This document shows, piece after piece, positions 40,213 to 54,471 of a stretch of DNA of 64,000 nt (positions are counted from its first letter, which is position 1; the number at the start of each line of letters is the position of its first letter). The position numbers were made by a program, and so were the translations under genes. This stretch comes from Pseudomonas fluorescens. Lineage in GTDB: Bacteria; Pseudomonadota; Gammaproteobacteria; Pseudomonadales; Pseudomonadaceae. Location of the stretch: the NCBI RefSeq assembly GCF_000730425.1, contig NZ_CP008896.1, positions 1,798,001 to 1,862,000 on the forward strand. The letters run 5' to 3'. The notes beneath the pieces were generated by a model. It searched no databases. It saw nothing but the letters and a program-made list of their open reading frames with translations, and had not been told where the DNA came from.

Positions 40213-40650
40213 ATGACTTACGAACATATTCTGGTCGCTGTGGACCTGACCGAAGAGTGCGATCCGGTGATCAAGCGTGCCTTGGCCATTGCCGGCGATA
40301 CCGTGAAGCTGTCTCTGGTGCATATCGTCGAACCCATGGCCATGGCCTTTGGCGGCGACGTTCCGATGGACCTGTCGCAACTGCAACAGCAGCAATTCGA
40401 CCAGGCCAAGGAGCGCCTGGACCGTCTGATCGCCAAGTACCCCGCGCTGAAAAAGGAGCAAAGCCACCTGACCTATGGCCAGCCACGCCAGGAAATCCAC
40501 CATTTGGCCAAGGAACAGAACTGCGACCTGATCGTGGTCGGCAGCCATGGTCGTCATGGCCTGGCGTTGCTGCTGGGCTCCACTGCCAATGATGTACTGC
40601 ACGGCGCGCCTTGCGATGTGCTGGCAGTGAAACTGGTCAAGAGCTCGTAA
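40213..40650 (+). CDS. Universal stress protein A family protein
   Basis: A 145-residue single Usp domain. YEHILVAVDLTEECDPVIKRAL opens it, and the ATP-binding motif is LIVVGSHGRHGLALLLGSTANDVL (G-2x-G-9x-GS/T), so it is probably an ATP-binding UspA type. The ATG at 40213 has TGGAGGA upstream. It corresponds to PA3017. Cytoplasmic; the exact stress role cannot be read from the sequence. Confidence 0.93.
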   Translation: MTYEHILVAVDLTEECDPVIKRALAIAGDTVKLSLVHIVEPMAMAFGGDVPMDLSQLQQQQFDQAKERLDRLIAKYPALKKEQSHLTYGQPRQEIHHLAKEQNCDLIVVGSHGRHGLALLLGSTANDVLHGAPCDVLAVKLVKSS

Positions 40651-40657
40651 GAACTCA

Positions 40658-40690
40658 AATGCAGGAGCTGGCTTGCCAGCTCCTGCATGC
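40658..40690. repeat. Compact palindromic REP
   Basis: ATGCAGGAGCTGGCTTGCCA and GCTCCTGCAT form a near-perfect hairpin after usp, consisting of the REP outer arms with the middle missing. Confidence 0.75.
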
Positions 40691-40706
40691 TGGATTGCCT
40701 TTCATA

Positions 40707-40744
40707 TAAAAAAACCGGTGCTCGTAAGAGCGCCGGTTTTTTAT
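40707..40744. terminator. Bidirectional terminator between usp and uup
   Basis: AACCGGTGCTC and GAGCGCCGGTT pair around GTAA with an A-run before and TTTTTT after, between convergent genes. Confidence 0.9.
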
Positions 40745-40758
40745 TGCCGCTGAATCAA

Positions 40759-42675
<1,917 letters not shown>

Positions 42676-42887
42676 ACGCTTCTCCAAAAACTGGGCGCGC
42701 ATTCTACCTGAGTTGGGGGGTGAAGCGGCCGGCATTTTCATGCTCGACACGTTCTGTAGGACATTTCTTGAGAACTTCAGCGAAGCGGCCTGCAAAGCTT
42801 TCACCGGCTGTGGGCAAAAGGCTAAGCTAGGGGCAATCAGTGCCGACAGCGTCGGCACTAGTCCTGATTTCTTTGCACGGACGTCTC

Positions 42888-44816
42888 ATGCGCAGTCGCC
42901 TTTTCAGCTTTTTATCTTGCCTGCTTCTTTCCTCCACCGCCGTCCAGACTGCCCAGGCAGTGGACCTGACCACCCAACGCCAATATTACGACCAAGCCAA
43001 GCGCGCCCTGGCCAAGGGCGACAGCGGTCCGTACATGCAATACAGCCAGGCCCTGGCCGATTACCCGCTGACGCCGTACCTGGCCTATGACGAACTGACC
43101 GCCCGCCTGAAGTCCGCAAGCAACCAGGAAATCGAACAATTCCTGGCCAAACACGGCGACCTGCCCCAGGCCAACTGGATGAAACTGCGTTGGTTGCGCT
43201 GGCTGGCCGAACGTGGCGATTGGCAGACCTTTGAAAAGTACTACGACGCCAAGCTCAATTTCACCGAGCTGGACTGCCTCCATGGCCAGTACCAGTTGAG
43301 CCACAACCTCAAGGCTGAAGGCTACAAGACTGCCGAAGCCCTGTGGATGACCGGCAAATCCCAACCGGCCGCCTGTGATGCCACCTTTGGCCAGTGGGCC
43401 GCCGCCGGCCAACTGACCGAACAGAAAATCTGGGACCGCACCAAGCTGGCCGCCGAAGCCCGCAACTATCCACTGGCCAACAGCCTGGTGAAAACCCTGC
43501 CGACCCTGGGTGCCCAGGGCCGCCTGATGGTGGATGTGGCGCAAAAACCCGCCATGCTCAGTGACCCATCGCGCTTCCTGCCGGCCACGGAAGCTATGTC
43601 CGACGCCGTAGGCCTGGGCCTGCGTCGCCTGGCGCGCCAGGACCCGGAGCAAGCCATGGCCCTGCTGGATGGGTATGCCAGCAGCATGCACTTCTCCCGT
43701 GACGAAAAAGTGTCCATCGCCCGGGAAATCGGCCTGACCCTGGCGCGGCGCTACGACCCCCGCGCCCTGGATGTGATGACCAAGTACGACCCGGAGCTGC
43801 GTGACAACACCGTCTCCGAATGGCGCCTGCGCCTGTTGCTGCGCCTGGCCCGTTGGGAAGATGCCTACCAACTGACCCGCAAGCTGCCCCAGGACCTGGC
43901 CACCACCAACCGCTGGCGCTACTGGCAGGCCCGCGCCCTGGAGCTGGCCGAGCCGAAGAACCCGCAAGCGCTGGTGCTGTACAAAGGCCTGGCAAAGGAG
44001 CGGGATTTTTATGGCTTCCTTGCCGCAGATCGCTCCCAGGCCCCCTATCAGTTGAACAACCAGCCCCTGGTCATGAGCCAGGCCCTGGTCAACAAAGTGC
44101 GCAACACCCCGGGGGTGCGCCGTGCCCTGGAGTTTTATGCCCGCGGCCAGATCGTCGACGGTCGCCGCGAGTGGTATCACGTCAGCCGCCACTTCAACCG
44201 TGATGAAATGGTCGCCCAGGCCAAGCTCGCCTATGACATGAAATGGTACTTCCCGGCGATCCGTACCATCAGCCAGGCCAAGTACTGGGACGACCTGGAC
44301 ATCCGCTTCCCCATGGCCCACCGCGACACCCTCGTGCGTGAAGCCAAGGTCCGCGGCCTGCATTCGAGCTGGGTGTTTGCCATCACCCGCCAGGAAAGCG
44401 CCTTTATGGATGACGCCCGTTCCGGCGTCGGCGCCAGTGGCCTGATGCAACTGATGCCCGCCACCGCCAAGGAAACCGCACGCAAGTTCAGCATCCCGCT
44501 GGCATCACCGCAGCAGGTGCTGGACCCGGACAAGAATATCCAGCTGGGTGCCGCCTACCTGAGCCAGGTGCACAGCCAGTTCAACGGTAACCGCGTGCTC
44601 GCCTCCGCTGCCTACAACGCCGGCCCAGGGCGGGTGCGCCAATGGCTGCGTGGCGCCGACCACCTGAGTTTCGACGTGTGGGTGGAAAGCATTCCATTCG
44701 ACGAAACTCGCCAGTATGTGCAGAACGTGCTGTCTTATTCGGTGATCTACGGACAGAAGCTCAACTCGCCACAACCGCTGGTGGATTGGCACGAACGCTA
44801 TTTCGACGACCAATAA
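42888..44816 (+). CDS. slt: Soluble lytic murein transglycosylase Slt
   Basis: A periplasmic exo-lytic transglycosylase of 642 residues. The signal peptide (1-24) is cleaved after AQA. The long alpha-superhelical U and L domains (about 30-470) are followed by the lysozyme-like SLT domain with catalytic E503 (ITRQESAFMDDARSGVGASG), LMQLMPATAKETA and ASAAYNAGPGRVRQW. It cleaves peptidoglycan to 1,6-anhydromuropeptides, the pool NagZ works on later. The start is the ATG at 42888, divergent from uup. It corresponds to PA3020. Confidence 0.95.
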   Translation: MRSRLFSFLSCLLLSSTAVQTAQAVDLTTQRQYYDQAKRALAKGDSGPYMQYSQALADYPLTPYLAYDELTARLKSASNQEIEQFLAKHGDLPQANWMKLRWLRWLAERGDWQTFEKYYDAKLNFTELDCLHGQYQLSHNLKAEGYKTAEALWMTGKSQPAACDATFGQWAAAGQLTEQKIWDRTKLAAEARNYPLANSLVKTLPTLGAQGRLMVDVAQKPAMLSDPSRFLPATEAMSDAVGLGLRRLARQDPEQAMALLDGYASSMHFSRDEKVSIAREIGLTLARRYDPRALDVMTKYDPELRDNTVSEWRLRLLLRLARWEDAYQLTRKLPQDLATTNRWRYWQARALELAEPKNPQALVLYKGLAKERDFYGFLAADRSQAPYQLNNQPLVMSQALVNKVRNTPGVRRALEFYARGQIVDGRREWYHVSRHFNRDEMVAQAKLAYDMKWYFPAIRTISQAKYWDDLDIRFPMAHRDTLVREAKVRGLHSSWVFAITRQESAFMDDARSGVGASGLMQLMPATAKETARKFSIPLASPQQVLDPDKNIQLGAAYLSQVHSQFNGNRVLASAAYNAGPGRVRQWLRGADHLSFDVWVESIPFDETRQYVQNVLSYSVIYGQKLNSPQPLVDWHERYFDDQ

Positions 44817-44821
44817 TAATC

Positions 44822-44911
44822 TGTAGGAGCCGGCTTGCCGGCGATGGCGGTGCATCGGCCAGCATCAATGCGACTGACATACCGCTATCGCCGGCAAGCC
44901 AGCGCCTACAA
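44822..44911. repeat. Inverted REP pair overlapping the ABC exporter stop
   Basis: TGTAGGAGCCGGCTTGCCGG then CGATGGCG on the left, GCTATCGCCGGCAAGCCAGC then GCCTACA on the right. The right copy supplies the TAG stop of the convergent ABC gene (44906-44908). Confidence 0.9.
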
Positions 44912-46666
44912 GGGTTCTTCGTTAAATTGCAGGGCCGCGAGCCGCGCGTAGAGTGGGTTGCTGGCGATCAGTTGCTGATGCGTGCCCACAGCCACCAATG
45001 TCCCTTGATCCATCACCGCAATCCGGTCGGCGTTTTTTACCGTGGCCAGGCGGTGGGCGATCACCAGCGTGGTACGCCCCTTCATCAGTTGCGGCAACGC
45101 CTGCTGGATCAAATGCTCACTCTGCGCGTCCAGGGCGCTGGTGGCCTCATCCAGCAATAGGATCGGGGCGTCCACCAACAGGGCCCGGGCAATCGCCAGG
45201 CGCTGACGCTGGCCGCCGGAAAGCCCCATGCCGCCATCCCCCAGATGGGTCTGGTAACCGCTGGGCATTTGCAGGATGAAATCGTGGGCGTGAGCAATGC
45301 GCGCCGCTTCCTCGACCTGGGCAAAGCTGGCCTCTGGGTTGCCGTAGCGGATGTTGTCTTCGACGCTGCCAAAAAACAGCGCCGGGCTCTGGGACACCAA
45401 GGCAAAACAGCGGCGCAGGTCCAGCGGGTCCAGACCGGTCAACGGCTCGCCTTCCAACAGCACCCGCCCCTGTTGCGGGTCGTAGAAGCGCAGCAGCAAG
45501 TCGAACAAGGTGGACTTGCCCGCCCCGGACGGCCCGACCAGGGCCAGGGTTTCGCCAGCGTTGATGCTCAGGCTCAGGCCTTCGATCGCAAAACGATCGG
45601 GACGCGAGGGGTAGGAAAAGTACAGGTCCTGCAGTTCCAGGCGGCCACTGACCCGCTGCGGCAATTTGACCGCGCCTGTCGCGGGTGCGTGGATCTCATT
45701 GCTCGACCGCAACAGTTCGGCAATCCGCTCCGCCGCCCCGGCTGCGCGCTGCAGCTCGCCGATCACTTCGCTCAACGTGCCAAAGGCGCTGCCGACGATC
45801 AGGCTGTAGAACACAAAGGCCGCCAACTCGCCGCCGGAGATGCGCCCGGCGATCACATCCATACCGCCGACCCACAACATCACGCCGACGGCACCCAACA
45901 CCAACACAATCACCAGGGTAATCAGCCAGGCGCGCTGGACGATGCGCTTGCGTGCAGTGGTGAACGCCTCCTCCACCGTCACCGCAAAGCGCTGTTCATC
46001 CTGCACCTGATGGTTGTAGGCCTGCACGGTCTTGATCTGGCCCAGGGTTTCGGACACGTAGCTACCGACGTCGGCAATCCGGTCCTGGCTCTGGCGCGAA
46101 AGGTTGCGTACACGGCGGCCGAAAATCAGAATCGGCGCCAGCACCAGCGGCAACGCCACCACCACAATGCTGGTGAGCTTGGGGTTGGTGATAAACAACA
46201 AGACAATGCCACCGATCACCATCAACGCGTTGCGCAGGAACAGCGACAGGGATGAACCGATCACCGATTGCAGCAGGGTAGTGTCGGCGGTCAGGCGTGA
46301 CTGGATCTCCGAACTGCGGTTGTTCTCGTAGAACCCCGGATGCAGGTAGATCAAATGGTTGAACACTTGCCGGCGAATGTCCGCCACCACCCGCTCGCCG
46401 ATCCACGACACCAGGTAGAAGCGCGCAAACGTACCCACCGCCAGGCCCAGCACGAGGATCATGAACAGGCCGATGGACTGGTTGAGCAGGTGCGGCGATT
46501 GAGTCATGAAGCCCTGGTCCACCAACAGACGAATACCCTGGCCCATGGACAAGGTAATCCCGGCAGTGACGATCAGTGCAAGCAAGGCGCCAGCGGCCTG
46601 CCAGCGATACGGAGCGATAAAGCGCACGGCCAGGCGAATCGCGCGGCGTTGACGGGCTGAGAGCAT
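44906..46666 (-). CDS. MsbA-like ABC exporter (fused permease-ATPase)
   Basis: A half-transporter of 586 residues with an N-terminal six-helix type-1 exporter domain (about 15-310) and a C-terminal ATPase. ATPase motifs are LVGPSGAGKST, SQSPALFFGSVEDNIRYG (Q-loop), LSGGQRQRLAIARALL, ILLLDEATSALDAQSE and VIAHRLATV. It resembles the MsbA-related group (PA1113) rather than MsbA itself; the substrate is unknown, lipid or drug. The ATG at 46666 is given; a GTG at 46678 (MTLS) is possible. The stop codon comes from a REP sequence. No partner gene, so presumably a homodimer. Confidence 0.88.
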   Translation of the reverse strand: MLSARQRRAIRLAVRFIAPYRWQAAGALLALIVTAGITLSMGQGIRLLVDQGFMTQSPHLLNQSIGLFMILVLGLAVGTFARFYLVSWIGERVVADIRRQVFNHLIYLHPGFYENNRSSEIQSRLTADTTLLQSVIGSSLSLFLRNALMVIGGIVLLFITNPKLTSIVVVALPLVLAPILIFGRRVRNLSRQSQDRIADVGSYVSETLGQIKTVQAYNHQVQDEQRFAVTVEEAFTTARKRIVQRAWLITLVIVLVLGAVGVMLWVGGMDVIAGRISGGELAAFVFYSLIVGSAFGTLSEVIGELQRAAGAAERIAELLRSSNEIHAPATGAVKLPQRVSGRLELQDLYFSYPSRPDRFAIEGLSLSINAGETLALVGPSGAGKSTLFDLLLRFYDPQQGRVLLEGEPLTGLDPLDLRRCFALVSQSPALFFGSVEDNIRYGNPEASFAQVEEAARIAHAHDFILQMPSGYQTHLGDGGMGLSGGQRQRLAIARALLVDAPILLLDEATSALDAQSEHLIQQALPQLMKGRTTLVIAHRLATVKNADRIAVMDQGTLVAVGTHQQLIASNPLYARLAALQFNEEPL

Positions 46667-46920
46667 GGAGAGCGTCACCTGAGGAGAACAACCTCAAGCC
46701 TACACCGCAATCGGATTGAACTTGGGTAAATCACAATGAGTCAGGTTAATTATGCCCGGCAAGACTAGGCCCTAGAGGCTATCGGTCTAAAGTCCGGCTG
46801 GAAATCCGCCGCATTTTCTGCTGGACTGGGCATTCGATCCACCAACGGGCGATGGAGTTGTAACAGCTCGGTCACGTGGGGGAATTAGAGTAGGTACACA
46901 ACCTGATGAGGAGACAGGCC

Positions 46921-47094
46921 ATGTCCTTGCAAACCAGCAGCACTGACAGAATTGAAGTAATCCGCCAGCCACAGCAGTTGCCTTGCTCGTACATCGATGC
47001 CCAAGGCCGCGAAGTGCAGATTACCGAAGAGATGATCCAGGGCGCCTGCGCCGAACTGGAGCAGAAACTGGTCAAGCCTGCCCAGCAAGGCTGA
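46921..47094 (+). CDS. Small conserved hypothetical protein (57 residues)
   Basis: The peptide begins MSLQTSSTDRIEVIRQPQQL and contains LPCSYIDAQGREVQITEEMIQGACAELE. It looks like the short Pseudomonas protein near PA1112. The ATG at 46921 has GAGGAG 10 bases upstream; an ATG at 46906 is possible but unsupported. It has two Cys but no CxxC motif, and no transmembrane segment. A strong terminator follows 20 bases after the stop, indicating a monocistronic gene. Function unknown. Confidence 0.75.
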   Translation: MSLQTSSTDRIEVIRQPQQLPCSYIDAQGREVQITEEMIQGACAELEQKLVKPAQQG

Positions 47095-47113
47095 TACGCC
47101 CCAGCTCTTTCAG

Positions 47114-47139
47114 ACCCGGCCCTGGTGGCCGGGTTTTTT
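47114..47139 (+). terminator. Terminator of the 57-residue protein gene
   Basis: CCCGGCC and GGCCGGG pair around CTGGT with TTTTTT after. Confidence 0.9.
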
Positions 47140-47151
47140 ACGCCTTCACTC

Positions 47152-47237
47152 TTGTAGGAGCCGGCTTGCTGGCGATAGCGTCAGGACCGACAACGCTACA
47201 TTCAAGACCGCTATCGCCGGCAAGCCGGCTCCCACAA
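47152..47237. repeat. Inverted REP pair (REPIN)
   Basis: TTGTAGGAGCCGGCTTGCTG then GCGATAGCG, and CGCTATCGCCGGCAAGCCGG then CTCCCACAAG, around a variable centre of about 30 bases. Confidence 0.9.
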
Positions 47238-47249
47238 GTGGTGTGTCAG

Positions 47250-48392
47250 TCAGGAAAGGTTTGCGCCCAAGGCAGTGACGATAGCTTGTAACGCCGCAGA
47301 CTCCCCATTGATCCGCACTTTCAAGCCGTCAATCTCGCGGCGATCCGGATAGTGCTTGCGCAGCAGGTCGAACGCCTTGCGCTGTTCTTGCACGGTGCCC
47401 ACAAGGCTGCGGCGAAAATCCGCATCATCACGGCGGGGGTCGTAGACACTGCGGCACAGCGTCGCCAGGGCCCAGGCCGGATCGGTGCTGGCATTGAGGC
47501 TGACCTCGGCCAGCCAAGGCTCGGGCAGCAAGTCACTCAACTGAATGTCCGCCGGCCAAGCCAGGTGCGTGCACAGCGCCTGGTAGATCTGCGCCGTGCC
47601 GCGCTGCTTGCCGTCCAGGCTGTAGCCGGCGATATGCGGGGTCGCCAGCACGCATAACTCGGCCAACTCGACATCCACCTCGGGCTCGCCTTCCCACACG
47701 TCCAGCACCGCCTGCAGGTCTTCGCGCGCCAGCAACACTTCACGCAGCGCCGTGTTATCCACCACCGGGCCGCGGCTGGCGTTGATCAGCCAGGCACCGG
47801 GCTTGAGTTGCTCCAGGCGCTGGCGATCCAGCAAGTGCCAGGTTGAACCATCGCCGGATTTTTTTAGCGGGGTGTGCAGGCTGATCACATCGCACTGCTC
47901 GATGACCTGTTCCAGGCTGACGTAGTCGCCGTCTTCGGCGATCTGGCGTGGCGGGTCGCAGACCAGCACCTTCCAACCCAGGCCCTTGAGCACCTTGACC
48001 AGGCGCCCCCCCACTTCACCGGCACCGACAATGCCGTAGGTCCGCTGGGTCAGGTCCGCACCCTCGATTTCAGCCAGGGTCAGCAGGCTGCCCAGCACAT
48101 AGTCCACCACACCCCGGGCGTTGCAGCCCGGCGCGCTGGACCATTGGATGCCGGCCTTTTGAAAGTAGTCGAGGTCCAGGTGATCGGTACCAATGGTGCA
48201 GGTGCCGACAAACCGTACCGGCGTGCCTTCCAGCAGCGCACGGTTGACGTTGGTCACCGAGCGCACCAGCAGCACATCGGCCTGTTCAATCGCGGCGCGG
48301 TCGATAGCGCGGCCCGGCACTCGGCGGATCTCGCCAAAACCTGCAAAGAACGCATCGAGCAGCGGGATATTTTCGTCGGCAACAATCAGCAT
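47250..48392 (-). CDS. pdxB: Erythronate-4-phosphate dehydrogenase PdxB
   Basis: A 380-residue NAD-dependent D-2-hydroxyacid dehydrogenase of the DXP-dependent pyridoxal phosphate pathway. It starts [20 protein letters not shown], has [24 protein letters not shown] for NAD, and the catalytic region [14 protein letters not shown] through VWEGEPEVD and [23 protein letters not shown]. The C-terminal dimerisation domain (about 285-380) is specific to PdxB. The ATG at 48392 has AAAGGAGC upstream. It corresponds to PA1375. Confidence 0.96.
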   Translation of the reverse strand: MLIVADENIPLLDAFFAGFGEIRRVPGRAIDRAAIEQADVLLVRSVTNVNRALLEGTPVRFVGTCTIGTDHLDLDYFQKAGIQWSSAPGCNARGVVDYVLGSLLTLAEIEGADLTQRTYGIVGAGEVGGRLVKVLKGLGWKVLVCDPPRQIAEDGDYVSLEQVIEQCDVISLHTPLKKSGDGSTWHLLDRQRLEQLKPGAWLINASRGPVVDNTALREVLLAREDLQAVLDVWEGEPEVDVELAELCVLATPHIAGYSLDGKQRGTAQIYQALCTHLAWPADIQLSDLLPEPWLAEVSLNASTDPAWALATLCRSVYDPRRDDADFRRSLVGTVQEQRKAFDLLRKHYPDRREIDGLKVRINGESAALQAIVTALGANLS

Positions 48393-48535
48393 GGCAGGCT
48401 CCTTTGGCGGACCAGCAGTGTACAGGCACCGGCCGCTGGAGCGTTTACAAATCCGCTACACAGGTATTTTCCTGACCTGTCCGTCAAGGCGTAGAATGCG
48501 CCGTCCTGCGCTCCCCCCTTATCGGACATCTGCAC

Positions 48536-49921
48536 GTGAACACTGCCACTCTGCCCCTCTCCCGCCCTGCCCGCGTTCGCCGGGAAGTCCACAGCCTGCT
48601 GGCGCTGGCCCTGCCGATCATGATCGGGCAACTGGCAACCACCGCCATGGGTTTTGTCGATGCGGTGATGGCCGGGCGCGTCAGTTCGCGGGACCTGGCG
48701 GCCGTGGCCCTGGGTAATTCCATCTGGATCCCGGTGTATCTGTTGATGACCGGCACCTTGCTGGCCACCACCCCCAAAGTCGCCCAGCGCTTCGGCGCCG
48801 GCAGCCATACCGAGATCGGCCCGCTGGTGCGCCAGGCGTTGTGGCTGGCACTGGTGGTGGGGTGTACCGCGTCATTGCTGTTGATCAGCGCCGAACCGAT
48901 CCTGCATGCGATGAACGTCGATCCCGAGCTGATCGCCCCCTGCATGGGCTACTTGCACGGCATCGCGGCGGGCATGCCGGCGGTGGCGTTGTATTACGTG
49001 CTGCGCTGTTTCAGTGACGGCCTGGGCCGCACACGGCCGAGCATGATCCTCGGCCTGGGCGGGCTGGCGCTGAATATCCCGCTGAACTACGTGTTCATCT
49101 ATGGTCATTTCGGTGTACCGGCCATGGGCGGCGTGGGCTGCGGCTGGGCCACCGGGATTGTGATGTGGGCGATGATGCTGGGCTTCGCCGGCTGGACCCG
49201 CTGGGCGCCGGTCTATCAGGCCAGCGAGCTGTTCAAGCGCTTCGATTGGCCCCAGTGGTCAGTGATCAAGCGCATCCTGGGCATCGGCCTGCCGATTGGC
49301 ATCGCGATTTTTGCCGAGTCGAGCATCTTTGCGGTGATCGCCCTGCTGATCGGCAGCCTTGGCGCGACGGTGGTGGCCGGGCACCAGATCGCCCTGAACT
49401 TCAGCTCCCTGGTGTTCATGATCCCCTATTCCCTGAGCATGGCCGTGACCGTGCGGGTCGGCCAGGCCCTGGGGCGTGGCGAACCCCGTGAAGCACGCTT
49501 TGCCGCAGGCGTGGGAATGGGCACCGCACTGGCCTATGCCTGCCTGTCGTGCAGCCTGATGCTGGTGTTCCGCGAACAGATCGCCACGATCTACACGGCC
49601 GACCCGTTGGTGGTCCAGGTGGCGGCGATGCTGATTGTATTTGCGGCGCTGTTCCAGTTCTCCGATGCGATCCAGGTGACAGCCGCCGGCGCCCTGCGCG
49701 GTTATCAGGACACCCGCGTGACCATGATCCTGACCTTGTTTGCCTATTGGGGGGTGGGCTTGCCGGTGGGCTACCTGCTGGGGCTGACCGACTGGCTGGG
49801 CCAGGCCAACGGCCCGAGCGGCTTGTGGCAGGGGCTGATCGTCGGCCTCAGTTGCGCAGCAGCAATGCTGGTGGTGCGCCTGGCACGCAGTGCGCGCAAG
49901 CGCATCCGCACGGCGGTTTAA
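48536..49921 (+). CDS. norM: MATE family multidrug efflux protein (NorM/PmpM type)
   Basis: A 461-residue protein with twelve predicted helices in two related halves. [31 protein letters not shown] opens the first bundle, [20 protein letters not shown] follows, and the second half has [30 protein letters not shown]. These are NorM/MATE signatures. It would export cationic drugs with Na+ or H+; P. aeruginosa PmpM uses H+. The GTG at 48536 is the start (MNTATLPLS). It shares TTAA with the tusA stop at its 3' end. Confidence 0.88.
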   Translation: MNTATLPLSRPARVRREVHSLLALALPIMIGQLATTAMGFVDAVMAGRVSSRDLAAVALGNSIWIPVYLLMTGTLLATTPKVAQRFGAGSHTEIGPLVRQALWLALVVGCTASLLLISAEPILHAMNVDPELIAPCMGYLHGIAAGMPAVALYYVLRCFSDGLGRTRPSMILGLGGLALNIPLNYVFIYGHFGVPAMGGVGCGWATGIVMWAMMLGFAGWTRWAPVYQASELFKRFDWPQWSVIKRILGIGLPIGIAIFAESSIFAVIALLIGSLGATVVAGHQIALNFSSLVFMIPYSLSMAVTVRVGQALGRGEPREARFAAGVGMGTALAYACLSCSLMLVFREQIATIYTADPLVVQVAAMLIVFAALFQFSDAIQVTAAGALRGYQDTRVTMILTLFAYWGVGLPVGYLLGLTDWLGQANGPSGLWQGLIVGLSCAAAMLVVRLARSARKRIRTAV

Positions 49922-50169
49922 GCGAGCTTCTTGCGGATCCAGTACAAGTAAGTACCGGCCTCTTCACGCTGTGCCACCAATTCATGGTCCAGAAACACAC
50001 AAAATTTGGGGATATCGCGGCGGGTCGAGGGATCGGTCGCGATCACCTTGAGCAGGCCGCCCGGCGCCAGGTCGCGGATGTGCTGGTGCAGCATCATTAC
50101 CGGTTCCGGGCAGTTGAGGCCGGTGGCATCGAGGGTGCCATCAACGGCGGGGTCAAAAGTTTCGCTCAT
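49918..50169 (-). CDS. tusA: Sulfur carrier protein TusA
   Basis: An 83-residue protein. The TusA signature [22 protein letters not shown] holds the active Cys in CPxP. It relays sulfur from IscS toward tRNA 2-thiouridine and other pathways. Convergent with the MATE gene: the TTAA at 49918-49921 gives each gene its stop codon, so coding sequences overlap by 4 bases. The ATG is at 50169. It corresponds to PA1564. Confidence 0.95.
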   Translation of the reverse strand: MSETFDPAVDGTLDATGLNCPEPVMMLHQHIRDLAPGGLLKVIATDPSTRRDIPKFCVFLDHELVAQREEAGTYLYWIRKKLA

Positions 50170-50199
50170 CGTTCACTCCTAAACAGGCCGATAGCGTCA

Positions 50200-50268
50200 C
50201 TGCAGGAACCGGCTTGCCGGCGATGGCGATCTTGCAGACGCAATCGCCGGCAAGCCGATTCCTACAGG
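50200..50268. repeat. Inverted REP pair
   Basis: TGCAGGAACCGGCTTGCCGG then CGATGGCGA, and AATCGCCGGCAAGCCGATTC then CTACAGG. It lies in the gap between tusA and rlmM. Confidence 0.88.
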
Positions 50269-50276
50269 GCGTGTGC

Positions 50277-51350
50277 TTATCGGACCTTGGGTTTCTTTAC
50301 GTCCAGGCGACGCAGGTGGCAGGTCACTTCCTCACGGTCGTGGTACAGCTGCTTGCAACCGATCTCTACCCGGATACCCCGCGCCTTGAAGCCTTCCTCA
50401 ATGCGCTCCAACAGGCGCTTGACTTCGGCGTAGCGCTGTTTCATCGGCAACTTGAGGTTGACCACCGCTTCGCGGCAATGGCCTTCGCCGATCCAGGTTT
50501 CCAGCAAGGCTGCGTTACGTGCCGGTTTCTCGACGATATCGCAGACCATCCAGTCCACCGGCTGCTTGGGGGTGAAGGTAAACCCATCAGCCATCAAGTG
50601 TTGCACCAGGCCGGTGTCCATCAGGCTTTCGGCCATCGGCCCGTTATCGATCGCTGTCACCAGCATGCCACGGTTGACCAGTTGCCAGGTCCAGCCGCCC
50701 GGCGCTGCGCCGAGGTCTACGCCGGTCATGTCGCCGTGCAGGCGCTCGTCCCACTGGTCCCGGGGGATAAAGTGGTGCCAGGCTTCTTCCAGCTTCAAGG
50801 TCGAGCGGCTTGGCGCGTCCCGGGGGAATTTCAGGCGCGGGATGCCCATCGGCCACATGGCCGAGTTGTTTGATTCGGCCAGGCCCATGAACACTTCACG
50901 GCCGCTCTTGAACGTCAGCAACAGGCGCGGCTTGCTCGGGTCGTCGACCAGTTTGCCGGCGGCCAGCAGGGCCTTGCGCAGGTGCACTTCGAATTTCTTG
51001 CAGAAGTTCGACAGTTCCTTGCCGTCATTGGTATCGACCATTTCCAGCCATAGGCTGCCGCATACCGGGAAGTCCCGCAGGTGCGCGAGGATCACGCTGA
51101 TGCGGTCGGTTTCCGGCAAATCGATGAAAACCCCACGTGCCCACTGCCTCGGGAAGATCAGCTCGGCAAAGCGTTGGCCGCGCATCAGGCGCTGGGCGCC
51201 GTCTTCCTCGGTGCAGACAAATTCGGCGCAGGCGCTGCCGGTCTTGGCCTTGGCATAGCCGGAAACGTTCAGGCGCGCAGCGTGTTCCGCGATCTCGGAA
51301 CAGACTTCGCCTTCAAAACCCGGGCGGCAATGCATAAAAAGGGTGTTCAT
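50277..51350 (-). CDS. rlmM: 23S rRNA C2498 2'-O-ribose methyltransferase RlmM
   Basis: A 357-residue SAM-dependent enzyme. It has an N-terminal ferredoxin-like/THUMP-type region (MHCRPGFEGEVCSEIAEHA), the SAM-binding core GVDLGAAPGGWTWQLV with DNGPMAESLM and DWMVCDIVEKP, and the catalytic Lys in VVNLKLPMKQRYAE. It methylates nascent 23S rRNA before subunit assembly. The ATG at 51350 has AGGAGATTCA upstream. It corresponds to PA1563. Confidence 0.95.
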   Translation of the reverse strand: MNTLFMHCRPGFEGEVCSEIAEHAARLNVSGYAKAKTGSACAEFVCTEEDGAQRLMRGQRFAELIFPRQWARGVFIDLPETDRISVILAHLRDFPVCGSLWLEMVDTNDGKELSNFCKKFEVHLRKALLAAGKLVDDPSKPRLLLTFKSGREVFMGLAESNNSAMWPMGIPRLKFPRDAPSRSTLKLEEAWHHFIPRDQWDERLHGDMTGVDLGAAPGGWTWQLVNRGMLVTAIDNGPMAESLMDTGLVQHLMADGFTFTPKQPVDWMVCDIVEKPARNAALLETWIGEGHCREAVVNLKLPMKQRYAEVKRLLERIEEGFKARGIRVEIGCKQLYHDREEVTCHLRRLDVKKPKVR

Positions 51351-51540
51351 TGAATCTCCTGGCAACTGGCTTGCTCTATCGCAATGCCTGTCATGAAAAC
51401 GCGCGCATGATAGCTGAGTTCGGAACCTTGGACTTGTCCATAGAGTCCAGTTATTAGCCTGCTACTGAAAACAAGGCTAGTTTATAAGCTCTGTTCGTCC
51501 CGTCAGGTCCGTAGCCGTGCGGACCATAAGGAGTCATGTA

Positions 51541-54282
<2,742 letters not shown>

Positions 54283-54298
54283 CGCACCAAGCCAGACA

Positions 54299-54330
54299 AA
54301 ACACCGCCTTCGGGCGGTGTTTTCATTTTT
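54299..54330 (+). terminator. Terminator of acnA
   Basis: AACACCGCC and GGCGGTGTT pair around TTCG, followed by TTCATTTTT. Confidence 0.9.
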
Positions 54331-54361
54331 GCCGCCAGGCACCGCCGTTATAATGCCCCCC

Positions 54362-54433
54362 TTGTAGGAGCCGGCTTGCCGGCGATAGCGCCCTGTCTGA
54401 CACACCGCGATCGCCGGCAAGCCGGCTCCTGCA
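54362..54433. repeat. Inverted REP pair (REPIN)
   Basis: TTGTAGGAGCCGGCTTGCCG then GCGATAGCG, and GCGATCGCCGGCAAGCCGGC then TCCTGCAG. It is the last REP in the window. Confidence 0.9.
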
Positions 54434-54471
54434 GAAGCGATGCGTCATTTTTAACGTCACAAGGATTTTCA

